From positions 41,440,758 through 41,504,757 of the forward strand of contig OX485805.1 of the NCBI GenBank assembly GCA_950295325.1: 64,000 bases of DNA, read 5' to 3'. How positions within the stretch are numbered: the stretch's first letter is position 1; each line of letters begins with the position of its first letter. The notes beneath the pieces are model-generated. The model made no database searches. It had not been told where the DNA came from and worked only from the letters and a program-made list of their open reading frames with translations. This document shows positions 12,309-24,053 of this stretch, piece by piece. Origin of the DNA: Polytrichum commune. Its lineage: Eukaryota; Streptophyta; Polytrichopsida; Polytrichales; Polytrichaceae. Position numbers and translations under genes: made by a program.

Positions 12309-13265
12309 TTATTGGCCCACCTCATACTCCACTTCGCGTCTTCCGGCATTGATTTGCACTCCGTAGCACCTTCGGGCTTTCTCCACCAACAACTTGGTCA
12401 TCTCCAAGACTTGTTTACCATCCTTGGCCAAGTCCTCACCATCTTGGTTGAACTCTAGTGTTGAATGTGCCCCCTCGAGAGCTAGGTTAATAGGTTGGAG
12501 CGCATCCACTCCATAAGCCACCACGAAAGACCACCCCTTGGTAGCCAAGTGCGTGGCTACATTGCAATTACACTCCGCTCGACCCACATAGTCCGCCCAA
12601 TCTCCTTGGTCCGCCCCCACCAAGTTCCTCAAGTATTGCTTCAAGACTCCATTCACATGCTCCGCTTTCCCATTCATTTGGGAATGCAAGGCCGTGCTAA
12701 ACCTTAGTTTCATTCCGACCTCCTTAGAGAAATGCATTGAAAATGCACTTGTGAACTTTGGATCTTGATCCCACACAATCACTCTTGGCAACCCGTGGTG
12801 CCTCAACCATCCTTTGAGAAAAGGCTATGCGGTCTCCAACGCGGTGGCGGTTCCCACAATCGGCACCATGTGTGCCAACTTGGCAAACCGCTCTACCATC
12901 AACAAGATGGCATCATACCCATGTGACTCCAGCAAACTTGTGATCAAGTCCATGCACTTACTATGCCATGGCGCCGACGGGATAGGCAACGGTTGCAAGA
13001 AACCGCCTTGCTTTTGGTTAGAGGCTCGGTTCACTTGGCACTTTATTCACGCCTTCACAAAGTGGGTTATATCCTCCGTTATGCACCACCAATGGTACCT
13101 CCATGACACCATTCTATGGCGGTTTTTTCTTTCTCCTCTATGGCCGGCAATAGGACTATCACATTCTTCCTTCAAAACCGATAGCCTCAACTTGCCTTGA
13201 GGCACATACACCCGACTTTGCTTACACTTGAACAATCCGTCCACCAACTTAACCTCTTTGAGCAC
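12309..13265 (-). pseudogene. Gypsy integrase region
   Basis: Minus-strand pieces in order. A zinc-binding N terminus (13265-13047: LYVPQGKLRLSVLKEE preceding CDSPIAGHRG). The core start at 13034-12825 (WHSKCMDLITSLLESHGYD..VERFAKLAHMVP, with the first Asp). The core end at 12806-12309 (GLPRVIVWDQDPKFTS..STALHSQMNGKAEHVN, with the second Asp and the Glu). Family spacing of D, D and E is as expected for a Ty3/gypsy integrase. The pieces lie in different frames, so the polyprotein is broken. Confidence 0.8.
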
Positions 13266-13649
13266 CTTGCTCTTGCGAAGCTCACCTAAAAGCTTTTGTG
13301 CCTCGGGGTAGTTAATTTATCCCTCCCGTATCTTGCATCACAAGTTTCCTTCGCCGGCACACATTAGCCACAAGGTTTGGATGGTTCTCATTGCTTGGAA
13401 CTCTTCCGGTCTACTTAGTGCATCCGGCACCACATTTCCACGGTCCGGTTTGTGGACCAAATCCACCTTCATAAGCGCCAAACTATCATGCCACCGCAAT
13501 GACTTGGCGCTCACTTGCGCTTGTATATGTTAAAATACTTTTAGGACACATTGTCCATGTAGATCTTTGCTTTGTGCGACCCCAAATAATGTCGCCACAT
13601 CTTCGAGCAATGCACTACCGCAAAGAAGTTCTTTGTCATGAGTTGGTTG

Positions 13650-14545
13650 TCTTCTTTGACAACTATCGAGCCTCAAGCCCCCATATGCAAAGGCCATCCA
13701 TCTTACATTAACAATCCATCATTGGCAAAGTTACTCGCCCCCGTATGCACCTCAAAAGGTTTGTCAAACTCCACGAACTTGAGCACGGGCGGCGAGGAGA
13801 ACTTGCTCTTAAGCTCCCCAAAGACTTGGTGACAAGGCTAGTCCCACTCTTGGGATAGCCATTTCTTTCACAAGTCCGACAACCATCGAGCTTCATGCTC
13901 CCATATGCAATGGCCATCTTTTTTTTTTACATCAACATCCGCCAACGATAAAGTCACTCGCCCCCGTATGCACCTCAAAAGGTATGTCAAACTCCGCGAA
14001 CTTGAGCACCGGCGGCGAAAAGAACTTCGTCTTAAGCTCCTCAAGGACTTGGTGGCACGGCTCATCCCACTCTTGGGATAGCCATGTCTTGCACAAGCCG
14101 GACAAGATTTAACAACCATTGAGCTTATTGCTGTCATATGCAATGGTCCTCCATCTTGGATCAACATCCGCCAATGGCAAAGTGACTTGCCCCCGTATGC
14201 ACCTCAAAAGGTTTGGCAAACTCCGCAAGCTTGAGCACGGGCGGCAAAGACAACTTGCTCTTAAGCTCCCCAATGGCTTGGTGGCACGGCTCATCCCACT
14301 CTTGGGATAGCCATTTCTTGCACAAGCCGGACAAGGTTCGACAACCATGGAGCTTAATCCTCTCATAAGCAATGGTCATCCATCTTGGATCAACATCCGC
14401 CAATGATAAAGTCCTTCGTCTCCATGTGCACCTCAAAATGCTTATGAAAACCCGGAAACTTAACCACATCTCGTGAAGGGAACTTGCTCTTGAGCTTCCC
14501 AAAGGCTTGGTGACAAGGCTCATCCCACTCTTGGGATAGCCATTT
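13650..14545 (-). repeat. Tandem 223-229-bp duplications of the RT end/RNase H start
   Basis: Four successive copies of one block begin around CCGTATGCACCTCAAAA at 13741, 13964, 14193 and (diverged) 14422. On minus each encodes a version of PPVLKLAEFAKPFEVHTGAS, the junction between gypsy reverse transcriptase and RNase H. A normal element has this once. The copies differ from each other, so the duplication is not recent. Confidence 0.85.
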
Positions 14546-14549
14546 TCCT

Positions 14550-14925
14550 CAATAAGTTGACTAAGGTCCTAGCAACCTTAAAACAAATCTAGAATGAAGT
14601 GGTGGTAGTAGTTGGCTAGGCCAACCAATGACCTAAGCATTTTTTGAGTCAAGGGCCAATTCTCCTCTTGGATTGCCTTGACATTCTTCATGTTTGTCCA
14701 CCAACTTCCTTTGTCACCACATGCCTCAAGAATTCAATTTCTTCTTGAGCAAAGTTGCAATTCACTCCTTGGCGGTAACATTTTGAGCAACACATTGATG
14801 AATACATCCTTGTATCTCACCAACATCCCACAAGTATGGTTTGGGGGAGGCCCATCTTTCCTAGCCTCCCCATGAGTTCCTTGGAGTTGCTCCAATTGAA
14901 CCACGACCATTATGTTTACCATTTT
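14550..14925 (-). pseudogene. Gypsy reverse transcriptase, core deleted
   Basis: On minus, the sequence goes from an RT entry segment (LVRYKDVFINVLLKMLPPRSE) almost directly to VNCNFAQEEIEFLRHVVTKE and then VKAIQEENWPLTQKMLRSLV. In intact elements about 150 residues lie between the first two, including the Y-x-D-D active site. That section is absent, with a frame change at the junction. Confidence 0.8.
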
Positions 14926-16329
14926 TCATTTGGTCCATTAAGACCAAATTCAACTTGGGTCCTCCTACCATAGGAGTCCTTGTCAATTTGAACCTCAATT
15001 CTTTGCCATTATGACACATCATAATGCACGGCAAGCACACCGGCTTGCACCTCACATCTATCATGTGAGTTTCAAAGAAGGCGGCCTTCACAATGACATG
15101 CATTTCATCTATTTCACATGGTGTGAAATTTTGACAAAAATCCAATGTCCCACATTGAAAGGTTACATGCATCGCGGCCTCCTTTGTCTCATGCGGTTTG
15201 CCCTTTCCAAACCGCACCTTGGTGGGCTTCACCACTCTACCAATCGGCAAACCCCAACTCCCTTGTGAGCTTTGGGGTCATGAAAGAATGCCTTAACTCT
15301 TTGTCAACCCATGAGACAAGTCTCCCATTCATTTGAGCCTCAAGGTACAAAATACTTGGCCTCGGATTAAGGCTACTAGCCTTGGCCACAAAGCCATCGT
15401 CCAACATTTGGTCCTCGGCAACTTGGCTTGGCTTGGTCCGTAAAGCCAACTTTAAACATTTCGTCCGCGGGACAAATTGGTTTGGTGCCACAAAACAAAT
15501 TTCTAATAATTTGTCCGCAAAACAAACATGTTTTGCCTTGGTAGCACAAAGCCACCTTCCCACACTCCGTCCGCGGCACGAACATGAATTGCCTTGGTAG
15601 GACAAACCCACCTCCCAACATTCCGTCCGCGGCACAAGTATGATTTGCTTTGGAAGCATAAAGCCACCTTTCAACATTCCGTCCGCGGCACCAACATGTT
15701 TTGCCTAAGTAAAATGGACCAAACAATTTGCACTCATTTCTTTGGGACCTACTTTGGCTAAAGCCACTTGTGGTGATGCACCGCCGAACTTCTCTTTGGG
15801 ACCATCGTCTTCAATGCTCTTGCAAACTTGATGGTCCCCACCATGTCCTCAAGAAGCCTTGGGGACTTAAACAAGGCATCCACCACCCGCTTTTAAAACC
15901 CCACCTAAAAGGATGCATTTCTTAGAAAGCTCGTCCGTTTTAGGTGTATCCTTCATTTGTGCGTTTGAATAGCGCACATAGGCCTTAAGAGGCCCCGGGT
16001 GCCTCATTAGCACCAAATTCATTCCAACATCAATACCTTCCAAGCATTTCGAATTGGAATTTCAATCCAACATTAATGCCCTCCAAGGTTTTGGGTGCTT
16101 TCGGTATTCTAAGCCCCAAATGTTTTTTGAGGTTTGCGGGAGCCTTTTCAAAGCACTCCTCCATTTTCATTACCAAATCCACCCTCATGCCCACCATTGT
16201 CATTAGAACCAATGGTATGGTCAAATTCCACTTGCACATGATCCTTGTTCCAATTTGAGCCTCACAACCTTTTGGAAACCCCGGGCTCACCATCATAACC
16301 CGCATTTTTGATAGCCATGTTTCCCTCAA
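14861..16329 (-). pseudogene. Gypsy gag/protease region with 56-bp tandem repeats
   Basis: A frame at 16329-16030 after the primer site is a candidate gag start. At 15250-14861 a frame (MHVTFQCGTLDFCQNFTPCE, then AAFFETHMIDVRCKP) fits the retropepsin-like part of plant gypsy polyproteins. Between them, 15461-15720 holds tandem repeats around CCGTCCGCGGCAC at 15461, 15511, 15567, 15623 and 15679, with a period of 50-56 bp. No single continuous gag-pol frame exists. Confidence 0.55.
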
Positions 16330-16369
16330 AGTGCGAGCTCAAAACTTGGAACCCTGCTCTGATACCAAG

Positions 16370-17343
16370 TGTCGCAACCCTTGCTAGCCCCCCCTTGACA
16401 ATCTTGCCAATTTTCAATTCTAGCAAAGGTTACGAGCGCTAACCATTCGCATTCCGCCATGCTAATGGTTAGCTCCTCCTACCCCGGACCTTATAGTTCA
16501 TAGGAGGGAACCAACCCTCCTACTTTGCTTTCGGGACTCACCCCTTAATCGGTAACCCATTCCTAGATGTGGACTTCCATCCATGGAAGTCCCATCTTAT
16601 GTTGATCATCGCGTTGCCGGAGCAACACTACAACAACCCGAACCATACTAGGCAACTATGGCCTCACAATGGGCCAATGCCCATGGAGGCCTTGCCGTTC
16701 GGCCTCGGGTGGGTGAGGCCACACCACCTCACCCATATAAGCCTCTAGGACTCTACGCGGGGCCCCTACCCCACCGTCAACCAACCTCTTGTCTCTCCAC
16801 CAAGAGTTGGGGCCAAGTGGACACTTTCCTTTAGCCGCTGGGCCTAGAAGCCCCCGGCAGCTTCAGACCATCATAACTTCCTTGTATGATGTCTGATACT
16901 AACAAGCGACCACTCCATCTTCATCTACGCTTCACGTAGATGCCGATGGACTCCTCACTTGCCCCATTCGGGCAAGTCTTGAGGAAGTTATGCCTGTTTG
17001 AACCTTGGCAGTCCCGGGAATCACTCCCAGGCACTGCTGTACCAGGGCGCTGTCCCGGGACAGCGCCCCACTCAAATGGCCATAACTCCTAGCTCACACC
17101 TCCGCTTGAGGTGATCTTGAGCATTCTAGAATCACCACGCCATGAGCTACGCATAGCTCATGGCCTTACCCTCATGCCTCCTAGTCTCCGTGGGTGGGAG
17201 GCGTTCCCAACGCCCGGGGCCCTCACCCACACTAGGATCACTTGGGCCCTCTCACCAACGGCGCCACAAGTCCCGGGTGTCACTCCGGGGTCCCCCTTGT
17301 GCCCATGGTGTTTCGGGCACTCCTCATGGAGAGGTGCGCGACA
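16370..17343 (-). repeat. LTR (5' LTR of the minus-oriented gypsy element)
   Basis: Same length and, by eye, the same sequence as the LTR at 10059-11032. Identity between the two LTRs implies recent insertion into the CACTA element. Confidence 0.95.
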
Positions 17344-17769
17344 CTACGGGGGACCATATCCCGACATCAAAATTAGAGAACAACATCGACAAAAACTTGT
17401 CGCAGTCGGTCATTTTTTTGATTTTCACATTCAGGTCCTTTGCGTGGTGGATGACTAGATCCGGGCCCCACTCTCTCCTATCGTGCAGAGGTCTGATATC
17501 GCAAAGAAGTCCTACAACATTCAACACTATAATTTTCCTACGCCCGGAGTCCGACACTCTTACCGAGGGGACCTTCGGGGGTAACGGCTGAATCTTCGGA
17601 GCATTGCCAGCCTTCTTCTTCTTCTTCTGTGGACTGCCTCCTTTATGTGCCCGTTTTGCTGGCCTCTTCGTCGCAGGCGCCTCATGGTCCTCGTCCTCCT
17701 GCAAGTCCACGGGTTGATCTTCACTCGCTCCAACCGTCATAACCTGGGAGGCCACGACCCAATAACACT

Positions 17770-17985
17770 CTAGCGTTAGAATATGACTCGGCCCTGTCAT
17801 ACACGACTGCTTGTGATAACCTCATGTCATGTTATATGACTGCTACTTGTCATGTTTATGACTGCATTGAGTCATATACTATGACCGCCTATAGTCGTAT
17901 AACATGACTGCCTAGAGTCATGTGATATGACTGCCTTCAGTCATATCATGTGACATAGTCATATGACTGTCCAATGTTGAGGCCA
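17770..17985. repeat. TGACT/AGTCA motif cluster in CACTA intron
   Basis: Lies in the intron between the exons ending at 18060 and starting at 17743 of the minus gene. It has at least eight motifs such as ATATGACT, AGTCATAT and GTCATGT, alternating in orientation. Confidence 0.8.
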
Positions 17986-18754
17986 CATCAAAGATACAAA
18001 GCTTGCACGTAAGTATAACTATCGGACAAGTATAATGTGCATATGACATGAATGCCAACCTCTTTCTGTCGAGCCATTGCACGCCGGGTAGGCCGTGCAT
18101 CGTGTTCCGCCAATAGCTTCTCCGCTTCGCCCTTCCTCTTCTTGGCTATGGGTTTCTTCTTTTCAATGACGGGTTGGCAACCCATATCTGCTAGGGTGTT
18201 ACGCAGGGGCTCCGATGCCGCGGTCGACCCAGTATGCCCGGATTCCGCCGACCTCCCAGTTGCCTGCATGTTCTAATGATCCACACGAGGCGTGTATTAG
18301 TGAACGATCCTAATGCATGACATACAACATTGCTGAAGCAAATGTGTTCCATACATGTATTCGACTGGAGTACTAGAGGGTATACAGACGCAACCTTTTC
18401 GGCGGTTACTTGGATCACGTCGACTCCCGCTTCCGCCGTGGCTGGCGGTTCCATGTCCGTGGCCGTCGTTCGCTTCTGCACCTCCAGCAGAAGCTGCTTC
18501 ATCATAGCCTTCACATCTTCCATCTCCCCCTTCATGCTATCTTGGAAGTCGTGCAGCTCTGTCCGCGTAACAAAGAGGGCTCTATCTCCCGCTCTTGCAT
18601 TTGGGAGTGGCCCTCTGGATGACGAGGACCGGCCCCGTCCTGATTTCCCGGGTGTCGCTAGCTCGGTTTCCACCTCCAGCTGCGTGGGGGGCCGCTCTAA
18701 ATCTGCGGCCTGTGAAAGGAGCAACTGTGGATCCATGAAAAATACGTAAACATA

Positions 18755-19010
18755 CTAAATATGACTATGGAAAGTCATATTACTAAGAATATGACTAGCT
18801 GAAGTCATATTACTCAACATATGACTAGGTGAAGTCATATGACTCACAATATGACTAGGTGAAGTCATATGTCTCTGAATATGACTATGTGAAGTCATAT
18901 TCAGGCAGCGTGTGACTATCTATGGTCATACGACTTCCGGTGTAACTATCTATGGTCATACGACTTCCGGTGTGATTATGTAAAGTGATATCATTCATTA
19001 TATGACTTCA
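18755..19010. repeat. Regular array of ATATGACT-N-AGTCATAT units in CACTA intron
   Basis: The best example of the CACTA motif. Inverted pairs ATATGACT / AGTCATAT with a spacer of about 6-8 bp (often AGGTGA) recur about every 31-33 bp from 18762 to 18900, then decay into related TGACTATCTATGGTCATA units to about 18990. It fills almost the whole intron of the minus gene (19058-18725). Confidence 0.9.
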
Positions 19011-19924
19011 GGTTGTCACATATTTATGTTTGAATGACTTGCACACAAAATCACTTACCAGTCTAGAGCGCACCTCCCCTTCGGACCTTCCAGAATACGA
19101 CAAGGTCTGCACGGTCTGCCGTGCGGCTTTCATGCGCGTGGCTTCCGCGATTTTGTCCGTCCGGGCAATTAACCTCTTGAAGTTGTCGACGTGCGCCTTC
19201 TTCACATACGGTGGGAGCGGGCCACAACTCTCTATGAGTTTCTTCATGTTCGACCTGCGAGTGCGCATCTGCTGCCGCAAAATCTGGAAAAAAATAGCTT
19301 CAGGCACGTCTCCGAGTCCACCACGGTACTCGAACTGTGCGGCCATCTTGTCTTTAATTGCCAACAACAAGGGCCGTGGGTGTGCCCTGAAGTTGTCGAC
19401 GCTCTAGTCGAGGTCGCGAGAGTACCCGCGTAGTCGCGTCAGCCAGTCAGGCCTGTGTATCCCTGTCGGGCACCCGGCCTCGTCGACCTCGACCCACAAA
19501 CGCTGACCACCACTGGAACTGTGCATCTCGTCACTCTTCTTCAAGGACCACCTAAGGTTCTTCAACTTCGACTGTCGAAGCCGCGCGCTTCCGTCGCCGC
19601 CTTCAACCTCTGCTGTCCGGCCAAGGCAACGCACCTTCTCCCGAAGTTCTGTCGGATCGGCTCCTTTTTGAGCCATACGCCGCAAAATGCTTACTTCCCG
19701 GAGCTCCAGCTCGTCAAGGAGCTCGTTACGATGCCCTATGCCTATGTCTGCCTCCTCGCTGTCCGCCGATGCTTCGTCGGCGTCCATCTCACAAGCCCGG
19801 AGAGTATCTTGCATGTCTTGGGACAGCAGGATATCCTCCTCCTCGACCGCCTTGCCCTTCTTTCCGCTAGATTGCAACGGCCATGACCTGGGTTCATTTG
19901 CATTACCCTACACACCCAGTCGTA

Positions 19925-20110
19925 CAGTATGCTATATGAGACCGTGGAGTCACCCTACATGACTGTAGTAAGTTACATGATTGCATCGAGTCACACTACA
20001 TGGCCGAGTGGAAGGATATGATTGCATAATATGACTGGACAAAGTCATATGACTACCTATAGTCATATTACATGACTGCACTAAGTATCATGTTCGGGGT
20101 CAGATTATGA
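19925..20110. repeat. TGACT/AGTCA motif cluster in CACTA intron
   Basis: Lies in the first intron of the minus gene (between 20249 and about 19890). It includes ATATGACTGGAC..AGTCATATGACT and related units, as in the subterminal regions. Confidence 0.75.
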
Positions 20111-20578
20111 CCTCCTGGAGTGATATGCATATACGGACATATGTTATCAACATTTTTTCTATATGTGTTTGGAATGAGACCCAAGTAACGCGAACGACTA
20201 AATGCGTTTCCAAGTGCAAGAAACTACGGAGATTTATGTTTTTACCTTCCGCCTCCTTGGTCTGGGCCGCTCGTCCTCGGAAGTCTCCTCTTCGTCCTCT
20301 TCGTCCTCGTCATCATCGAGGTCCGTTTCAGGAAGTTGTTTTTTTCCCTTCGCTCTAGTGGTCACACCCCAGCCACCACCCTGCTCTACAGATGGGCCCG
20401 GCTCTCCCACAGGCACGCCACGGCTGCTCTCAAAAACACGCGCAACCTCATTCGAAGTCATTTCCAAAACCGGCAATGTAATTGCCGGGAAACTAGCAAT
20501 TGTGCGAAAAACTTCCACTTGCATGCCATCAGGCAGATTAGCTATTTTTGTTATCAAATTGACAAGTACATTGTTCAT

Positions 20579-21254
20579 TTCGGCATTTTTGGTGGAAGTC
20601 GCGGGAACCACACTGTTCAGTACGAGCGTGAGTTATTAGACGGACATTACATCCCACAAAAATTGAAAGGTAAACGACTGCCAATGCTGTAACATGACTC
20701 AAATGAGTCATGTGGTCTCCACATTTTTTTGACTGGGAGGAGTCATAATCATGAAATTGTTCACAACATGGATTGAGGATGGTTGAAAATAAAAATTGAA
20801 ATTGAATGTTATGAATCTATTGCAGAGTTGACAACACATACACATTGTCAACACATACACAACACATACACCACACATACATGTTGTCATAACATACACA
20901 ACACATACACAACACATACACATTGTCAACACATAAAATTGAGTTTGAACCTTTGTGAATTCATCTTACGAAAGGAATATGTAACAAACACATACACGTG
21001 CTCTAGCTAGTAATAATTGAGTTCCAATGATTCAAACTTTCATTATCATCACGGGCACCAACCAATCATGCATGTGGGCAGCTTAGTTAGCCCTCGCTAC
21101 ATTGTTACTCAATATGACACCCGAAATATTTAGCCTATGCATTATGGTTTCAATTCCCTTTCAAATTTGGTAACTCTGGACTGTTGGGTAGTATGGAATT
21201 ATTCATTCATTATGTGATGTCAAACAAAAACATTGTTCATACACATGATCATAA
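20579..21254. promoter_or_regulatory. Intergenic region between the two divergent CACTA genes
   Basis: About 680 bp separate the divergent starts at 20578 (minus) and 21255 (+). The region should hold both promoters. It contains an ACATACACAACACATACAC-type simple repeat (20826-20935), and TGACT-type motifs near 20692-20750. I see no unambiguous TATA box. Confidence 0.55.
20826..20935 (+). repeat. ACATACAC-rich simple repeat
   Basis: Imperfect tandem repetition of AACACATACAC and CATACACATTGTCAAC units. Open frames through it (rich in Thr-His on +, Cys-Val-Met on minus) are repeat artefacts. Confidence 0.85.
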
Positions 21255-22687
21255 ATGCACGATCATAGACAACCAATAGAAGCCACATATGATGCACAAC
21301 AACATGGATGTTCGAAGAAGTTGCTCGGGGATGCATTGGTTGAAGACGATGAAGGGGAGGATGGTTTCACAACGAAGGACAGTGAAGGTAGCGAGGGGGA
21401 AAGGGAAGAAACGAATGACCCCATGGAAACAAGAGGGAGTACGATGAACAGTGAGGACCCCAGTGGGGTAGACCACCAGAAGCTCTTATGCGAAGCTGGA
21501 ACTCCACTGTATGAGGGAAGCCCCTCGAACCGTCTCACATCGACACTCTTGATACTATTGTGTTGCACCACATTCGCTGTACCAAACAACTTTGTGGATG
21601 AGTTGTTGAAGTTGTTGAAGGAGACAATTTTACCCAAGGACAACACACTACCGAAATCATTTAACGAGGCGAAAGGTTTGTTGATGAAGTTGGGGTTGTC
21701 CTACAACTCAATACATGCGTGTAGAGATGGATGTTGTTTGTTTCGGAAAGAATTGGAGAATGCAACGGAGTGCCCAACATGCCACAAATCGCGCTTTGTA
21801 GAGAACTCCGGTACAATTCCAGTCAAAGTTTTGAGACACTTTCCCTTGATTCCTCGTTTGCGAAGGATGTACAGCTGCACACGGATCGCGGGCCTAATGA
21901 AGTGGCATGTAGGTGGGAAAAGTAAGGACAAGGTGATGAGGTCCGTGGTGGACTCAAAGGCTTGGGACCACGTAAATAATAGGTGGCCATGGTTTGCGGA
22001 AGATGAACGGAACGTTAGGCTTGGCCTTGCACTGGATGGCGTAAATCCATTTAGGAACCAAAGTCTCAGCCACTCTACTTGGCCCGTGGTCATGCTAAAC
22101 TACAATCTCCCCCCTTGGTTAGTGACCAAAAACTTCTTCATGATGCTTGCGCTAATCATACCAGGAAAAGAGAGTGTAAAGGACAGGAACGTGGATGTGT
22201 ACATGGCACCGTTGATTGAGGAGCTCCAAGAGCTTTGGAAAGGGATCGATTGCTTGGACGGATCGCAAGGAAACCCCAAAGAGAAAACATTTAAGCTACA
22301 TGGCATGCTTTTGTGGACGGTGAATGACTTCCCGGCGTACGGTTTGATTTCGGGGCAAGTAACAAAAGGACATAGGGCTTGCCCCGTGTGTGGCCCCAAC
22401 GTGGCAACACGGCGTTCCAAAGCGCTGAAAAAAATGTTTACCTTGGGCATAGACGACAACTGCCAATGACCCACCAATGGAGACGACAAAGGTCCAATTT
22501 TGATGGGCAGCCGGAGATGAGACCACCGCCAAGAAGGATGAGTGGTCGAGAGCAATTGCGATATGCGAACGAGCGAGAAGAGTGGACGAAAAAACACTAC
22601 AGAAACCAAACTGGGCAGACGACAGACCCCGTACACGAACATGGAGTGAAGAGGAGGACATGTCTATATGACCTTCCATACTGGAAA

Positions 22688-22863
22688 GTACGTGTTTCTT
22701 ATTATGAGAATTAAGGGAGTGGACGTAGTGACATGATTGCATATAGTAATATTGTTTATGAGTATTATGTGAGTGGACGTAGTCATGTACAGTCACATGA
22801 TTGCACGTAGTGATATTGTGATTCGCTCCGGAAAATTTCTCACTGGGTCGAGTCATTGTGCAG
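22688..22863 (+). repeat. TNP2 intron 1 with AGTCA-type motifs
   Basis: GTACGT donor and TTGTGCAG acceptor. Inside are two near-copies of GTGGACGTAGT..ACATGATTGCA about 60 bp apart plus TAGTCATGTACAGTCACATG. These are the same motif class as in the subterminal regions. Confidence 0.7.
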
Positions 22864-23762
22864 GATCTTCTAATTCGACACACGTTGGATGTTATGCACT
22901 GTGAGAAAAACATCGCTGAGAATGTGATGAAAATCATATTTGGAGAGAAGGATACACTTGGAGTTCGTCTGGACATGAAGGAGGCGTGTATACGCCCGCA
23001 TCTTTGGCCCGTAGCAGGAACAAAACCCGGTAGCGTGATTCTACCTCGATCCTCGTACGTTATGACGAAAGAAGAGCGTGAAGTCTTTGTGGAGCAAGTG
23101 CGTGCACTGCGAACCCCCACTCACTATGTGGGACAGTTGAAGAAGCGCGTAAACGTAGATGGACAAATTAAAGGCCTGAAATCCCATGACTACCATGTCC
23201 TCATGCAGCAAGTGTTGGCACTATGTGTGCGCTGCACAATGGAAAAGGAAGTGCGGACATCAATAATAATGTTGAGCCGTGTATTCAGGAGGGTGTGTGC
23301 TAAGTCCATTGATCCTGCAACAATACAGGAGATGAGGTGTGAAGCGGCCATAGCACTATGCATGTTGGAAAAAGAATTCCCGCCATCATTTTTTGACATC
23401 ATGAGCCATTTGGTCCTGCATCTCGTGGAGGAAGTGGAAATTTGTGGACCTGTACATACACGTTGGATGTACCCTATCGAGAGGTACCTGAAGACTCTAA
23501 AAGGGTATGTCCGAAACCGTACTCGCCCAGAGGGTTGCATGGCTGAAGGCTACGCCATAGTAGAGGCATTGGGATTTTGTACGGAGTATATGCAAGAATA
23601 TACAGTCACCACTCGAAGAGTGTGGGATGACAAAGAAGACCCATCAATGTATGATGAGATCCTCGAAGGTGGCGGGCGGGCGCGTCATCCCCCATCCGAC
23701 CTTCGACAATGGATACATGAGTTCGTGGTAAACAATGCGGCACCACTGGAGGAGTGGAGGAG

Positions 23763-24053
23763 GTGAGTTCACATTTTAGTAGAAGAACCTTAAATGCACC
23801 ACCTCTCATAGAACAACAGTGCAGACCATACGAACTATAACAAAACACATCTTTTGTGACAAAAAAATATGACTGCAGTCAGTCATATTTTGGGATTTAT
23901 GACTGAGTACAATCACAAAATGTAGTCGTAAAATATGCATTTCGTTGTAGTTATCGCGACACAGTACGACTACTGTTGTATGCAAATATGACTGCCCTTA
24001 GTGATTTCAGCAAGTCACGGGTAATGATGTGGTGGGTTGTATCCAAAATGCAG
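23763..24053 (+). repeat. TNP2 intron 2 with AGTCA-type motifs
   Basis: GTGAGT donor and ATGCAG acceptor. The second half (23865-24010) holds ATATGACTGCAGTCAGTCATATTTTG and further TGACTG/AGTCGT units. Confidence 0.7.

Larger units (their letters stand above)
10059..17343 (-). mobile_element. Ty3/gypsy LTR retrotransposon, internally deleted, with identical-looking LTRs
   Basis: LTRs of 974 bp at 10059-11032 and 16370-17343 look identical by eye. Read on minus, the 5' LTR is followed after CT by TGGTATCAGAGC, the usual initiator-Met-tRNA primer-binding site (about 16367-16356). A purine-rich GGTGGGGGTGAG abuts the other LTR (about 11033-11044). Flanks are CTAAG and CTACG, a 5-bp target duplication with one mismatch. 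The internal region is 5,337 bp. The order on minus is gag-like, protease-like, RT fragments, RNase H, integrase, as in Ty3/gypsy. The RT core is missing, so the copy is non-autonomous. Confidence 0.93.
8828..20578 (-). pseudogene. CACTA second gene (Transposase_24-like and DUF8039-like), interrupted by gypsy element and a stop
   Basis: Minus-strand exons from splice sites: 20578-20249, about 19890-19059, 18724-18395, 18263-18060, 17743-17344 joined to 10058-9662, and 9208-8828. The first exon has an acidic tail followed by PRPRRRK. The second (LWVEVDEAGCPTGIHRPDW; then AAQFEYRGG..MKAARQT) resembles the plant En/Spm Transposase_24 family. The third has coiled-coil-like sequence. The last (VVAQGIIVSLAGGSLHG..VSVCVSS..LGDALKSITKWPVEAL) resembles DUF8039, common in plant CACTA proteins. 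A TAG at 19406-19404 interrupts exon 2 in frame. The gypsy insertion splits exon 5, whose halves join in frame (..NFDVGIWSP / EQNVLEVVGAF..). A GTG upstream of 20578 is preceded by a stop, so the ATG at 20578 is taken as the start. The product is presumably the element's DNA-binding partner protein. Confidence 0.75.

Noticed and set aside
22428-22434. Programmed minus-one frameshift in TNP2
   Set aside because: The codons around the A-run do not form a standard slippery heptamer in the incoming frame, and plant TNP2 proteins are not known to need one. A one-base loss is simpler.
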